A stretch of DNA of 64,000 nt from Arthrobacter sp. EPSL27 (GCF_001512305.1 NZ_LNUT01000005.1:1089774-1153773), one strand, 5' to 3'; counted from the first letter of the stretch, positions 27,048 to 36,282 are shown. The notes: generated from the sequence alone by a model not told the origin. Program-made: numbers and translations.

Positions 27048-27892
27048 TGCTGGAGTCCCTCGGCCGCCCGGACCAGCCGCGCCGACCAGATCCGGCCCGC
27101 GGTGGTCAGCGCCAGGCCGGCCGCCAGCGCCGCCCCGCCCCAGGAGGTGCCCAGCAGAACGTCGAGGGGGTCCACCCCGAGGAGCATGCCCAGGCCCAGG
27201 CCAAGAAACGGCAGCCACGTCAGCAGCCGCACCGTGGCCCGCGGCCCTGCCAGCGCCGTCTGCCGCGCGGCCTCGGCGTCGTCCTCGGCCTCCAGCTGCG
27301 CGGCGAAGCGCGTCAGGACCTCCGCCAGCGGGCACCCTGTGGCTTCGGCAACATCAAAGCACGCGGCGAGCTGAAACCAGACCCGGCCCTCCCGCGCCGC
27401 AGCGCCGCCCTCCGCGGTCCCCGCGAGCGGTCCGGACACGGCTGCGGAACGGATGGCCGCGCCCACGGGCGATCCGCGCAGTGCGGCCGCCCGGGCGGCA
27501 GCCAGCAGCCGCACGGACCCCGGGGCCAGCGCAGCCGGCCCGCCCGATATGGCCGCCCCGGACGGCATTGCCTCCCCGGAAGTCGGCGGTGCCGCGGAAG
27601 GCGATGCCGCGGAATCACCCCCGTGGAGAAGCCACAGTTCATCCCATAACCGGCCGGGGGTGCGGCCGCCCTTCAACAGAGCCGCCAGTTGCTGCACCAG
27701 CAGGTTCATCGGCACGCCAGTTGCTCCCCGGCGCCGCCAGTGCACCGCCCGGCCGGACGGAGCCTGCGGGGCGGCGCCGGCCGCGCCGGTTCCGGCAGCC
27801 AGCGCCCTGCCAAACCGGCGGCGGCGCGCACCCGCCGGCGACAGGGCCAGCAGCACGGCGAGCGCCAGGACCCCCACCATCAGGGCGGTCAC
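27044..27892 (-). CDS. tadB: TadB-like inner-membrane pilus assembly protein
   Basis: A 282-residue F-domain protein: N-terminal transmembrane helix, then MNLLVQQLAALLKGGRTPGRLWDEL and WFQLAACFDVAEATGCPLAEVL, then two C-terminal membrane segments (LLTWLPFLGLGLGMLLGV, GGAALAAGLALTTAG). A Ser/Pro/Gly-rich insert sits near residues 92-120. The GTG at 27892 overlaps the cpaF stop by four bases. Confidence 0.85.
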   Translation of the reverse strand: MTALMVGVLALAVLLALSPAGARRRRFGRALAAGTGAAGAAPQAPSGRAVHWRRRGATGVPMNLLVQQLAALLKGGRTPGRLWDELWLLHGGDSAASPSAAPPTSGEAMPSGAAISGGPAALAPGSVRLLAAARAAALRGSPVGAAIRSAAVSGPLAGTAEGGAAAREGRVWFQLAACFDVAEATGCPLAEVLTRFAAQLEAEDDAEAARQTALAGPRATVRLLTWLPFLGLGLGMLLGVDPLDVLLGTSWGGAALAAGLALTTAGRIWSARLVRAAEGLQQ

Positions 27893-29178
27893 GGCGGGTC
27901 CACGTCTGCGGGCTCCACGACTGCGGGCTCCACGTCTGCGGATTTCACGACGTCAGGGTCCAGTCCAAGGCGGGCGGCGAGGCGGGGCCAAGCGGGCCCG
28001 CGGCGGACAGCTCCGTCGCGGATGTCCAGCGCGGACCCGACCACCAAACCCGCCGGGCCGTTATCCAGTACCCCGATGCAGGACACCGTGCGTCCGGAGT
28101 CCAGCCGCTCGACGTGGACCACCGCGTCGAGGGCGCTGGCCGCCTGCAGCCGCACCGCATCCTGCCCCATCCCGGCGAGCGCACCCAGCGCCGTGAGCCG
28201 GGCCGGTACGTCCGCCGCGGTGTTGGCATGGATGGTTCCGCCACCACCGCTGTGGCCGGTATTCATGGCTGTCAGCAGTTCCCGCACCTCTGCACCGCGG
28301 CACTCCCCCACCACCAGCCTGTCCGGCCGCATCCTGAGGGACTGCCGCACCAGCTCCCCCAGGTCCACCACGCCGCCGCCCTCAACGTTGCCGTGCCGGG
28401 CCTCCAGCGAGACGACGTGCGGGTGGACCGGGTTCAGCTCCGCGGCGTCCTCGATCAGCACCAGCCGCTCACGCGGCGAACACAGGCCCAGAAGCGTGGC
28501 GAGCAGCGTGGTCTTGCCGGACCCTGTGGCTCCGCTGATCAGGAGACTCAGACGGTGCTCCACCATCCGTTCCAGCACCGCCTGCACCAGGTCCCCGAAC
28601 ATCCCGTGCCGCCGCAGCTCGCCCATGGAGAAGACGCGTTCGCGCCGGATCCTGATGCTGAGCAGTGTCCCGGTGGTGGAGATGGGCGGCAGGACGGCAT
28701 GGACACGGAAGCCGCCGTCGAGCCGGGTATCAACGCAGGGAGATCCGTCATCGAGCCGCCGCCCGCCGGCTGCCACCAGCCGTGCCGCCAGCGCGCGGAC
28801 CTGCGGCTCGCCGGAGAACGTCACGGGCGCCCTTTCAAGCCCGTTGCCGCGGTCCAGCCAGACGGTGCCCGGGCCGTTGACGAAGATGTCTGTCACTGCC
28901 GGGTCCCGGACCAGTGCCTGCAGGGGTCCCAGACCGTTCAGTTCCGCACTGATCCCGTCGACGGCGGCCAGCGCTCCGGCTGTGCCCAGCAGGCGTCCGC
29001 TTGCCTGCACTGCCGCCGCCACCCGCGATGGCGTCACCGGCGCGGCATCGGACATCACCGCTTCCCGGACGGACTCCAGCAGCCGCGTGTCCACGGCGGC
29101 CCGGGCCGGCACCCGGTAGCGGGGAAGGCCGGGGCGGGCGCCCGCGTCCGGAGGCCCCGGCGCCGCATGGGCGCTCAT
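27889..29178 (-). CDS. cpaF: TadA/CpaF secretion ATPase
   Basis: A 429-residue cytosolic hexameric ATPase that powers Flp pilus assembly. Walker A ISGATGSGKTTLLATLLG (about residue 216), Asp box VLIEDAAELN, His box GGGGTIHANTAADVPARL, and the N-terminal GPLQALVRDPAVTDIFVNGP. The C-terminus ends in pentapeptide repeats (ADVEP, AVVEP, ADVDP) encoded by a 15-bp DNA repeat. The ATG at 29178 overlaps the ssd stop (ATGA). Confidence 0.92.
   Translation of the reverse strand: MSAHAAPGPPDAGARPGLPRYRVPARAAVDTRLLESVREAVMSDAAPVTPSRVAAAVQASGRLLGTAGALAAVDGISAELNGLGPLQALVRDPAVTDIFVNGPGTVWLDRGNGLERAPVTFSGEPQVRALAARLVAAGGRRLDDGSPCVDTRLDGGFRVHAVLPPISTTGTLLSIRIRRERVFSMGELRRHGMFGDLVQAVLERMVEHRLSLLISGATGSGKTTLLATLLGLCSPRERLVLIEDAAELNPVHPHVVSLEARHGNVEGGGVVDLGELVRQSLRMRPDRLVVGECRGAEVRELLTAMNTGHSGGGGTIHANTAADVPARLTALGALAGMGQDAVRLQAASALDAVVHVERLDSGRTVSCIGVLDNGPAGLVVGSALDIRDGAVRRGPAWPRLAARLGLDPDVVKSADVEPAVVEPADVDPP
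27900..27944. repeat. 15-bp tandem repeat encoding the CpaF C-terminus
   Basis: Three units starting CCACGTCTGCGGG, CCACGACTGCGGG and CCACGTCTGCGGA at 27900, 27915 and 27930, with a diverged fourth after them. In frame, they add VEPAD-type pentapeptides to the ATPase tail. Confidence 0.8.
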
Positions 29179-30296
29179 GCGCCGGGTCCCGGGGCGAGGT
29201 CCAGCACCTGCGCGGCGAACCGCCGCACACTGCGCTGCCGTCCGGTGTCCAGCAGCCGTCCGAGTTCCGTGTCCGCCGCGGCACGCCGCACCTCCGGCAC
29301 AACCCCGGCGAGGGGCAGCCCGACCGAATCCGCTATGAGCCCGGCATCCAGCGGTGCACCCCGTTTTCCGCGGACCGCGAGTACGGTCTCCACCGGCGGC
29401 AGGTCCTGCAGGAGCCGGGCCGTGGCCACTGCCGCCCGCAGCATCGCGGGGACCACCACGATGATCCGGTCGCAGTCCCAGGCGTACGTCCGCAGTGTTT
29501 CCGGCCCGCGGCCGATGTCCACCACCACCAGTTCGTAGCCTCGGCGGGCGGCGTCGAGCACTCCGTCCACGACGGCGTGGGCGACTCCGCTGTGCCGTTC
29601 TTTGGTCCCGGGCCAGGAGAGGAATGGGAACCCGCCGGCCAGCGGCAGGGAATCGGCCAGCTGGCGGGGGTCGATGGTGCCGCTGGCGTCGGCCAGGTCC
29701 GGCCAGCGGAGGCCCGCCGTTTCTTCGGCGGCCAGTGCCAGCTCCAGGCCGCCGCCCCACGGGTCTCCGTCCACGAGGAGGACCCGCACACCCTCCCGGG
29801 CGGCCGCGGAGGCCACCCAGACGGCTGCCGTGCTGGCCCCTGCGCCGCCGCACCCGCCGACGATCCCGAGGACCAGCCCGCCAGGAGGGGAGGAGCGGCC
29901 GCGGCTGAGGTGCTCGGCGAGCCAGGCCGCGGCATCGGGCAACACCGCGACGCGTTCGGCTCCGACCGCCGCCGCCAGCTGCCACAGGCGGTCGCCGTCC
30001 TCGCTGAGTCCGACGAGAACGGCGGGTGAGCGTCCCCGGGGCGGCAGCTCGTTGATGTCGCTGCCGAGCAGCACGGCCGCGGCGGCGTCCCAGAACGGTG
30101 CGGCCTCCCTGATGTTCGCGGCCGTACGCAGCCGGCCGCCGGTTGCCGCCACAATCCGTTCCACTTCGCCGCGCAGCGGCTGGAGCCCGGTCACCAGAAG
30201 CGTCTCCGGCGCACCGTCCGGGAGCCACCCCCCTGAAGCTGGCCCGGCACGAACCCCGGGGTCGGGTCCCGGAAGTGGTAGCTGGTGCCTGCTCAT
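29175..30296 (-). CDS. ssd: CpaE/Ssd-like MinD-fold ATPase, first gene of pilus operon
   Basis: A 373-residue protein. The N-terminal receiver-like part is followed by a deviant Walker A, IVGGCGGAGASTAAVWVA (about residues 143-160), and VLLVDGDPWGGGLEL, as in CpaE/MinD ATPases; VVVDIGRGPETLRTYAWD follows. The mycobacterial relative Rv3660c is called septum-site determining protein; CpaE places the Tad pilus at the pole in Caulobacter. The ATG at 30296 has GGAAGAG eight bases upstream; an earlier in-frame start lacks one. Confidence 0.85.
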   Translation of the reverse strand: MSRHQLPLPGPDPGVRAGPASGGWLPDGAPETLLVTGLQPLRGEVERIVAATGGRLRTAANIREAAPFWDAAAAVLLGSDINELPPRGRSPAVLVGLSEDGDRLWQLAAAVGAERVAVLPDAAAWLAEHLSRGRSSPPGGLVLGIVGGCGGAGASTAAVWVASAAAREGVRVLLVDGDPWGGGLELALAAEETAGLRWPDLADASGTIDPRQLADSLPLAGGFPFLSWPGTKERHSGVAHAVVDGVLDAARRGYELVVVDIGRGPETLRTYAWDCDRIIVVVPAMLRAAVATARLLQDLPPVETVLAVRGKRGAPLDAGLIADSVGLPLAGVVPEVRRAAADTELGRLLDTGRQRSVRRFAAQVLDLAPGPGA

Positions 30297-30400
30297 GCAG
30301 ACACTCTTCCGGCCCCCGGCCGCTGCCGTAACCCGCACACGCTGCTATGTGGACAAGCCCGCGGACATGGGATCCGCCGCCGCAGGGCAGAATTGACCTT

Positions 30401-32119
30401 ATGTTCCTGCTGCTCGCCGCCCACGCCGACGGCGCAGCCCTCCAGGAACTCACCGCCGACGGCGCCCCGCATCCGGCCGCGGCGGCACCTCAGCTGGTCG
30501 ACGCCGCCGAGCTGCCCGCCGTCGTGCGGGACCTGGAACAACGGCGGCCCCGCTGGATCTGGCACCGCACGCAGGACTGGTACCCCGCCCTCCTGGCGGC
30601 CGGCGTGGAGCTGGAACGCTGCTACGACCTCACGCTCAGCGGCGCCATCCTTGCCCATTCGGAGTTCACCGCCCACACCGCCTATGCGCAGAACGCGGAG
30701 AAACTGACCCAGGACGACGAGCTGCAGCCTCCGCGGGGGCTCCAGCCGCCGCCCCCGCCGGCCGACCAGGGCGCCCTGTTCGATGATCCGGACTGGCGGC
30801 AGCCGTCCCGCCCCGCCCTCGAGGACCTCCGCACCGAATACGCCGCCCAGCAGGAAGCACTGGGCCAGGCCGACGGGTCCGGCGCCGGGGCCACCCCCGG
30901 CAAGAGGCAGCGCCTCCAGCTCCTGCTCGCCGCCGAATCCGCCGGCGCCATGATCGCCGCGGAAATGCAGCACACGGGTGTGCCCTGGCGGGAGGAACTG
31001 CATGAGCAGATCCTGGCCGGCCACCTCGGCCCGCGCCCGCCCCTGGGCCACCGGCCGGCCAGGCTCGAAGCCCTCACCGCCGAGCTGCGGCAGCTGCTGA
31101 ACTCCCCCGCACTGAACCCTGATTCCCCGCAGGACCTGATGCGGGCCCTGCACCGCAACGGCATCGAGGTGAAGACCACCCGGCAGTGGGAACTGAAGGA
31201 GTCCAGCCACCCGGCGATCGAGCCGCTCCTGGCCTTCAAGAAACTCTCCCGCCTGCACGCCGCCAACGGCTGGGCCTGGCTGGACGCCTGGGTGGAAAAC
31301 GGGCGGTTCCGGCCGGAGTATGTGGTGGGCGGGGTGGTCTCCGGCCGGTGGGCGTCCCGCGGCGGCGGCGCCCTCCAGATCCCGCGGCAGGTCCGCGGCG
31401 CCGTGCACGCCGATCCGGGGCACAAACTGATCGTTGCCGACGCGTCGCAGCTCGAGCCGCGGGTGCTGGTGGCCTTGGCGCAGGACTCCAGCATGGCCGA
31501 GGCCGCGCGCGGCAAGGACCTGTACGCGGGCATCGCCGCGCAGGGCTTTGGCGGCGACCGCGCCAAGGCGAAGATGGCGCTGCTGGGCGCGATTTACGGG
31601 GCCACCACGGGCGAGTCCGGCCGCCTGATGCCGCAGCTGGCCCGCATGTATCCGCGCGCCGTCGGCTTCGTGGAGCACGCGGCCCGCGAAGGCGAGGCCG
31701 GCCGGACCGTCACCTCACGCCTGGGCCGCAGCAGCCCGCCGCCGTCGGAGCGCTGGCGGCACAGCCAGCGGGCCACCAGCGCGGAGGAACAGCGCCGGGC
31801 CGATGCCCTTGCCCGCTCGCGGGGCAGGTTCACCCGCAACTTCGTGGTGCAGGGCTCCGCGGCGGACTGGGCCGCCTGCTGGCTGGCAGAACTGCGACGG
31901 CGGCTCCGGGCCATACGCGCGGACGGCACCCCCGCCGGGGAACTGGTTTTCTTCCTGCACGACGAGGTCATGGTGCACTGCCCCGACGCCGCGGTGCCCG
32001 GCTGCGTCCGGGCAATCGAAGAGGCCGCGGCCGCCGCCAAGGAGCTGCTGTTCGGCCGGATCCCGGTGGAGTTTCCGGTCAGCGTGGCGGTGGTGGACTC
32101 CTACGACACTGCCAAGTGA
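30401..32119 (+). CDS. PolA-like DNA polymerase with degenerate exonuclease domain
   Basis: A 572-residue family A polymerase. Motif A VVADASQLEPRVLVAL region near residue 345 (family form of DYSQIELR), motif B RAKAKMALLGAIYGATTGE near 387 and motif C FLHDEVMVHCP near 520 are all present. The first 180 residues replace the 3'-5' exonuclease fold and show no acidic DxE-type catalytic set, so proofreading is probably absent. Actinobacteria often carry this shortened second PolA besides PolI; its role in repair is inferred. The ATG at 30401 is the family start. It is divergent from the pilus operon. Confidence 0.87.
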   Translation: MFLLLAAHADGAALQELTADGAPHPAAAAPQLVDAAELPAVVRDLEQRRPRWIWHRTQDWYPALLAAGVELERCYDLTLSGAILAHSEFTAHTAYAQNAEKLTQDDELQPPRGLQPPPPPADQGALFDDPDWRQPSRPALEDLRTEYAAQQEALGQADGSGAGATPGKRQRLQLLLAAESAGAMIAAEMQHTGVPWREELHEQILAGHLGPRPPLGHRPARLEALTAELRQLLNSPALNPDSPQDLMRALHRNGIEVKTTRQWELKESSHPAIEPLLAFKKLSRLHAANGWAWLDAWVENGRFRPEYVVGGVVSGRWASRGGGALQIPRQVRGAVHADPGHKLIVADASQLEPRVLVALAQDSSMAEAARGKDLYAGIAAQGFGGDRAKAKMALLGAIYGATTGESGRLMPQLARMYPRAVGFVEHAAREGEAGRTVTSRLGRSSPPPSERWRHSQRATSAEEQRRADALARSRGRFTRNFVVQGSAADWAACWLAELRRRLRAIRADGTPAGELVFFLHDEVMVHCPDAAVPGCVRAIEEAAAAAKELLFGRIPVEFPVSVAVVDSYDTAK

Positions 32120-32260
32120 GCCGCCGCCGACGCCCGTCGTAACGTACCCGCCGGTAGCGTTGTGCCCCGCATGTGACCCCGGTTACGCTCGGAAAGGCCG
32201 GTGGCTGAACCGAACTCCGCCGGCCGTGCAACGACGCATATTTTTTGGGGAGGCAGCACT

Positions 32261-32509
32261 TTGGCTGGCACTTTTGAAATCGCCATGGCCGGTGAGAAGA
32301 AGTATTTCTTTAAGCTGACGGCATCGGACGGAACGGTGGTTGCCGTGTCACCGCTCTTCAACACCATCAAGGGCGCCGCGGCGGGCATCAACGCCGTGCG
32401 GGAAAACGCCGCCACCGGATACGTGGTGGACAAGTCCCAGGCACTCGACAAGTCCCGCGCCCTGGACAAGGCCTCCGGCCAGCCCGGCGCCCGGCTGGCC
32501 CCCAGCTAG
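32261..32509 (+). CDS. DUF1508/YegP-like small protein
   Basis: An 82-residue protein with the YegP-type module FEIAMAGEKKYFFKLTASDGTV followed by IKGAAAGINAVRENA, usually present as tandem copies in longer homologues but single here. The tail repeats KSQALDKSRALDKASG. The TTG at 32261 is chosen because GGGGAGG lies 7-13 bases upstream; a GTG 60 bases earlier has no site. Role unknown. Confidence 0.75.
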   Translation: MAGTFEIAMAGEKKYFFKLTASDGTVVAVSPLFNTIKGAAAGINAVRENAATGYVVDKSQALDKSRALDKASGQPGARLAPS

Positions 32510-32556
32510 GCACACCGCCCGCCGGGCCCCGGCCTGCTCCTGCCCCAGGCGGTGCC

Positions 32557-33255
32557 TCAGCCCTCCAGCCTGCTCCACGTATCGACGTCGAGCAGGTTGG
32601 TGCGGTCCCAAGGAACCGCCCATCCCAGCTGTTCGAAGAGCTGGTTGAGGATCATCCCGGTAAAGCCCCACACCACCACATTGTTGACCGTAAACGCGGG
32701 GCTCTGAAACGACTGGCCGGCCCGGCTCACCGTGGCCATCACCCGGTTGTCCGGGTCCAGCAGGTCACGGACCGGAACACGGAACACCTGCGCTGACTCG
32801 CCGTAATCCACCACACGCACGGGCGACTGCGACGCCCACCAGCCCAGCACCGGCGTCACCAGGAAGTTCCCGCGGGGCAGGGCCAGCTCCGGCATGACCC
32901 CGAGGACCTCGACGCCGGCCGGGTCCAGCCCGGTTTCCTCTTCCGCTTCCCGGAGTGCGGCGGCGGTGACGGACTCCCCCGGGTCGATGCCGCCGCCGGG
33001 GAAGGCCACCTGCCCCGGATGGTCATCCAGCGTCTGCGCGCGCTGCAGCAGCAGGACGTCCAGGTCGGCCGGGGCCAGGGCCTTGACGGAGGCCGCGGGG
33101 ACGTCGTCCAGGGAACCGAACAGCATCAGTACCGCCGCACGCCGGATCCGCTCCCCGGGTGCGACGGAGAGTTCCCGCCAGCGCGGATCCGGCGACGGGG
33201 CAGTCCCCGCCTCAACGGCCGCCACCAGGTCGATAAGGTCCCGGCGGGCCGTCAC
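32557..33255 (-). CDS. Nudix hydrolase, CoA pyrophosphatase type
   Basis: A 232-residue protein with an intact Nudix box ([20 protein letters not shown] then ETGLDP) preceded by [20 protein letters not shown], the NuCoA signature region, which points to hydrolysis of CoA or acyl-CoA. It also has [21 protein letters not shown]. The GTG at 33255 overlaps the nth stop (GTGA), so the two genes are co-translated. nth with this Nudix gene is a conserved pair in actinobacteria (mycobacterial Rv3674c-Rv3672c region). Confidence 0.9.
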   Translation of the reverse strand: MTARRDLIDLVAAVEAGTAPSPDPRWRELSVAPGERIRRAAVLMLFGSLDDVPAASVKALAPADLDVLLLQRAQTLDDHPGQVAFPGGGIDPGESVTAAALREAEEETGLDPAGVEVLGVMPELALPRGNFLVTPVLGWWASQSPVRVVDYGESAQVFRVPVRDLLDPDNRVMATVSRAGQSFQSPAFTVNNVVVWGFTGMILNQLFEQLGWAVPWDRTNLLDVDTWSRLEG

Positions 33256-34157
33256 TGCGGTTTCCTCTGCGACTGCATCCGGATTTCCGCGGCCCGGTGC
33301 GTCTCGGCGAGAAGCTTCCCGAGGAGCTCCTCCTGGCCGGGGGCAAGTTCGTATTTCAACAGCTTCTTCGCCTTCTCCGGGTCTGTCTCCCCCATGCCGT
33401 AGCTGGGGCACCAGTTTGCCACCGCGCAGGCGCCGCAGGCAGGCTTGCGGGAGTGGCAGACGCGCCGGCCGTGGAACACCACCCGGTGCGAGAGCATGGT
33501 CCAGTCCTTGGGCTCGAACAATTCGCCGACGTCGGACTCGACTTTCACCGGGTCGCCCGATTCCGTCCAGCCGAAGCGCTTCGCGAGGCGGCCGAAGTGG
33601 GTGTCCACCGTGATCCCGGGGACGCCGAACGCATTTCCGAGCACCACGTTGGCGGTTTTCCGGCCGACGCCGGGAAGGGTCACCAGATCGGCGAGCCGGC
33701 CGGGGACCTCGCCGTTGTACTCGTCCACCAGCCGGTTCCCCAGCGCCATCAGGTTCCTGGCCTTGGCCCGGAAGAAGCCAGTGGGTTTGATGATGGCCTC
33801 CAGCTCGGCCGGGTCCGCCTCGGCCATGCTTTTCGCATCCGGGTAGCGCGCGAACAGCAGGGGCGTGATCTGGTTGACGGTCACGTCGGTGGTCTGCGCG
33901 GAGAGGACCGTGGCGACCACCAGCTCGAACGGATTGCGGAAATCAAGTTCCGCGTGGGCATACGGATACTGTTCTGCAAGCGCCCTGTTGATCCGGCGGG
34001 CACGCCGTTTCAGGCCCAGCAGGGTCTCCCCCGTCGCGCGTGTGCCGGCCGTCTTGGCACGGCCGTTCTTCCGGCCGGCCTCAGGCACAGCGGCCTCAGG
34101 CACGGCGGCGCCCGCCGCGGCTGCGGCGGGCGCCGGAAGGCTGGACTCGCTGGTCAC
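33252..34157 (-). CDS. nth: Endonuclease III
   Basis: A 301-residue base-excision repair DNA glycosylase/AP lyase for oxidised pyrimidines. Helix-hairpin-helix [17 protein letters not shown] with the catalytic Lys, the catalytic Asp in [16 protein letters not shown], and a C-x6-C-x2-C-x5-C [4Fe-4S] cluster ([17 protein letters not shown]). About 45 extra N-terminal residues are Ala/Pro-rich low complexity, containing a duplicated PEA motif from a 15-bp DNA repeat; the true start could be internal. Confidence 0.95.
   Translation of the reverse strand: MTSESSLPAPAAAAAGAAVPEAAVPEAGRKNGRAKTAGTRATGETLLGLKRRARRINRALAEQYPYAHAELDFRNPFELVVATVLSAQTTDVTVNQITPLLFARYPDAKSMAEADPAELEAIIKPTGFFRAKARNLMALGNRLVDEYNGEVPGRLADLVTLPGVGRKTANVVLGNAFGVPGITVDTHFGRLAKRFGWTESGDPVKVESDVGELFEPKDWTMLSHRVVFHGRRVCHSRKPACGACAVANWCPSYGMGETDPEKAKKLLKYELAPGQEELLGKLLAETHRAAEIRMQSQRKPQ
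34077..34106. repeat. 15-bp tandem repeat in the nth N-terminal region
   Basis: GGCCTCAGGCACAGC and GGCCTCAGGCACGGC lie back to back, differing at one base, and encode the [10 protein letters not shown] duplication in the low-complexity leader. Confidence 0.7.
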
Positions 34158-34166
34158 GGGTGCGGA

Positions 34167-35462
34167 CTAACCGCGTTCGATGTTGCTGAGGTCCCGGAGC
34201 ACGCCCACACGGCCGTCGGTGTGCTGGACCAGGAATTCGTGGCCCCGGTCCTCCAGGGCCAGAACCCATCCGCCGGGTTCGATCACGAAGGCCGTGGCGC
34301 CGCTGTGCTCGTCGATGGCGACCCGGGACTGGGCGACGGCGAACCAGAACGCCTCGTACACGGGCTGGACATCGTCTTCCGCGGGCCGGCTGGCCGGATC
34401 AACGGTGGCGCCGATGGGCGCCTGTTCGCGGACCTGCGGGTTCACCGTGGTCGGCGCGCTGTGGTGCGCCGCGGCGGGAGCCTCCGCGGCCCGGGTGTCC
34501 TCGGCCGCCGCGGCCGGTTCCTGACGCGTAGCTGATCCAGCGGCAGCAGGCACGACGTCGGCGGCCTGGGTCTGTTCGGCGGCCGGGGTCTGCTCGGCGG
34601 CCGCCGGTGCGGCCTGGGCGGACGCGGCCGGGACGACGCCGGAGACCTGGGTTTCCGGGGAGGCGGCCGGCGTCGCGGTTGCGGAGCCAGAGGCCGCCGG
34701 TGAGCCGGCAGCGGCTGCCGCGCCCGCCGCACCTGCTGCAGCGGCAGCGCCGGCGCCGGACTGTCCGCCCGGGGTGATCCGCTTCGCCCAGCCGGCCACC
34801 GTGCTGGTGCCGGCGGCCTTGGGTGCGTTCTGGTCCGTTGCCGCCTTCGGGGCCTTGGGGGCACGGGGCTTGCGGACCGGGACCGCCGATTCGCGGGCCA
34901 CCACGTGGGCGGGCACCTCGGCGCGGTCAAGGAAGTCACCGGCAAAGACGGGAATCAGCCGGCCCAGCACGGTGGCGGCGAGGAGCCCCAGCGCGCCGAC
35001 AAGGGCCAGCAGCATGCTGGGCACATACGCGCCTGCGACGGACAGGAAGAAGAACGCTACCGCGAAGGACGCCACCACGGAGCCGAACTGGTCCACGGAC
35101 AGGGAGCCGATCCGGATCTTGGTGCCGGGGCTGACGCGGCGGGCCACGAACAGGGCGGCCACGATCACCGGCAGGATGATTCCGAGGCCCAGGAAGAACA
35201 GGCTGCCCAGGTTCCACAGGTTGTAGCGGACGGCGAACATCGGGATCAGCGAGGCGACAAAGAGAATCAGCGTCGAGCCGAACACGGTGAGGTCCCGGAT
35301 GGTGAAGGGGCCCAGGACCGCCTCATTCTTCTTTCCGGGCGCCTTGCTGGCTTTGTCCACCGTGAAACGGGGTGCGTCCCCGAAGCCGGCCGCCCGGTCC
35401 GTTCCAGCGTTCGACTGGCTCTGGGCAGGCGGCTTCAGCTGCCCGTTTACTTGCTCGTTCAA
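34167..35462 (-). CDS. Membrane protein with long Ala/Pro-rich linker, unknown function
   Basis: A 431-residue protein. About four transmembrane segments lie between residues 50 and 175 (for example VFGSTLILFVASLIPMFAV, FFLGLGIILPVIVAALFV). A low-complexity Ala/Pro/Thr/Gln linker follows (roughly 215-350), then a C-terminal domain (VYEAFWFAVAQSRVAIDEH, GWVLALEDRGHEFLVQHTDG) that looks globular and cytosolic. The start is TTG at 35462: AAGGAGA lies seven bases upstream, inside what would be the first codons from the ATG at 35480. Function unknown. It is the gene just upstream of nth (nine-base gap). Confidence 0.72.
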   Translation of the reverse strand: MNEQVNGQLKPPAQSQSNAGTDRAAGFGDAPRFTVDKASKAPGKKNEAVLGPFTIRDLTVFGSTLILFVASLIPMFAVRYNLWNLGSLFFLGLGIILPVIVAALFVARRVSPGTKIRIGSLSVDQFGSVVASFAVAFFFLSVAGAYVPSMLLALVGALGLLAATVLGRLIPVFAGDFLDRAEVPAHVVARESAVPVRKPRAPKAPKAATDQNAPKAAGTSTVAGWAKRITPGGQSGAGAAAAAGAAGAAAAAGSPAASGSATATPAASPETQVSGVVPAASAQAAPAAAEQTPAAEQTQAADVVPAAAGSATRQEPAAAAEDTRAAEAPAAAHHSAPTTVNPQVREQAPIGATVDPASRPAEDDVQPVYEAFWFAVAQSRVAIDEHSGATAFVIEPGGWVLALEDRGHEFLVQHTDGRVGVLRDLSNIERG

Positions 35463-35671
35463 TTCGGTTCTCCTTAGCATGGCGGCGCTCTGGACAGCAC
35501 CGTCTAACGGCAGGCAGGGCGGGGTCCGCTTGCGGTCCGCCCGCCTCCATCGGATGTCACAACTTCATCTCAGCCTAGTCAAGAGGCAGGCCGATCACTA
35601 GCTGACAAGCCGGGCGGGAGGGGACGGATCGGGACGGGTTTCCGGGCCCCGGGCCGGCACCCGCCGCCCGG

Positions 35672-36142
35672 TCAGTCCAGCACGAAGGTGTCCGCCGCCC
35701 GGCCCTGGGCGTCCGTGAGGACCACCGTCAGCGGAACCGTGCCCGCTCCGGCGGGGACGGTGAATTCGTAGCTCGTCGGCGCCAGGTCTGCGGTGCAGGC
35801 CTGCTGCCCGGCGGGCTCGAAGGTGATGGACACGCGGTCGCGGGCCTCCGCTTCCATCCGGGTGGGGACGGCCGGGCAGCTGGAACTTCCCCACAGGGTG
35901 ACGCCGAACCGGCGGGGCCTGTCCACCCAGCCTGCCAGCGGGGTGCCCAGCCCCGGCGGCGCGGGGGCCGCCGTCGTGGTCGGGTCCGGTGAGGCGCCTG
36001 GGGTGACCGACGGCGGCGCCACGACGCCGCGGTAGCTGCGGTCGGCCACGCTGTTCGACCCGGCGCATCCCGCCGCCCCCAGCACCAGGCCGGCCGCGAG
36101 GGTGCAGGCCAGGGCGGCCGGAACGGGCTTTCTGCGTTGCAT
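35672..36142 (-). CDS. Lipoprotein of unknown function
   Basis: A 156-residue protein with MQRRKPVPAALACTLAAGLV then LGAAGC as lipobox. The mature part has a Pro/Thr-rich linker, then a small domain with two cysteines (SSSCPAVPTRMEAEA, QQACTADLAPTSYEF) and a C-terminal PLTVVLTDAQGRAADTFVLD. The ATG at 36142 has GGTGGG upstream; the longer frame lacks a signal peptide at its start. Unknown role. Confidence 0.72.
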   Translation of the reverse strand: MQRRKPVPAALACTLAAGLVLGAAGCAGSNSVADRSYRGVVAPPSVTPGASPDPTTTAAPAPPGLGTPLAGWVDRPRRFGVTLWGSSSCPAVPTRMEAEARDRVSITFEPAGQQACTADLAPTSYEFTVPAGAGTVPLTVVLTDAQGRAADTFVLD

Positions 36143-36266
36143 GCTTTTCCCACCGTCAGCTAGGAATCCTGGCATCAGTCTGGCCGAAGGACACCGGCCG
36201 CGCCAGAGCCCCGCGCCCAGTACCGCCGCCATTCGGCGCTTAACAAACACCGCTCACGGCTCCCCA

Positions 36267-36282
36267 TGTGACGCGGCACACG
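36267..36282. promoter_or_regulatory. Crp-like site upstream of acs
   Basis: TGTGACGCGGCACACG fits the GTG-N8-CAC core of actinobacterial Crp/GlxR sites (full form TGTGA-N6-TCACA) with mismatches only in the right arm. It lies 150 bases before the acs start. A crp gene is present at 43148. acs genes are known Crp/GlxR targets in other actinobacteria. Confidence 0.45.

Noticed and set aside
30348..30356. TTGTCCACA, a perfect DnaA-box-like word on the minus strand upstream of ssd
   Set aside because: A single nine-base match is expected by chance about once in such a window; no cluster is present.
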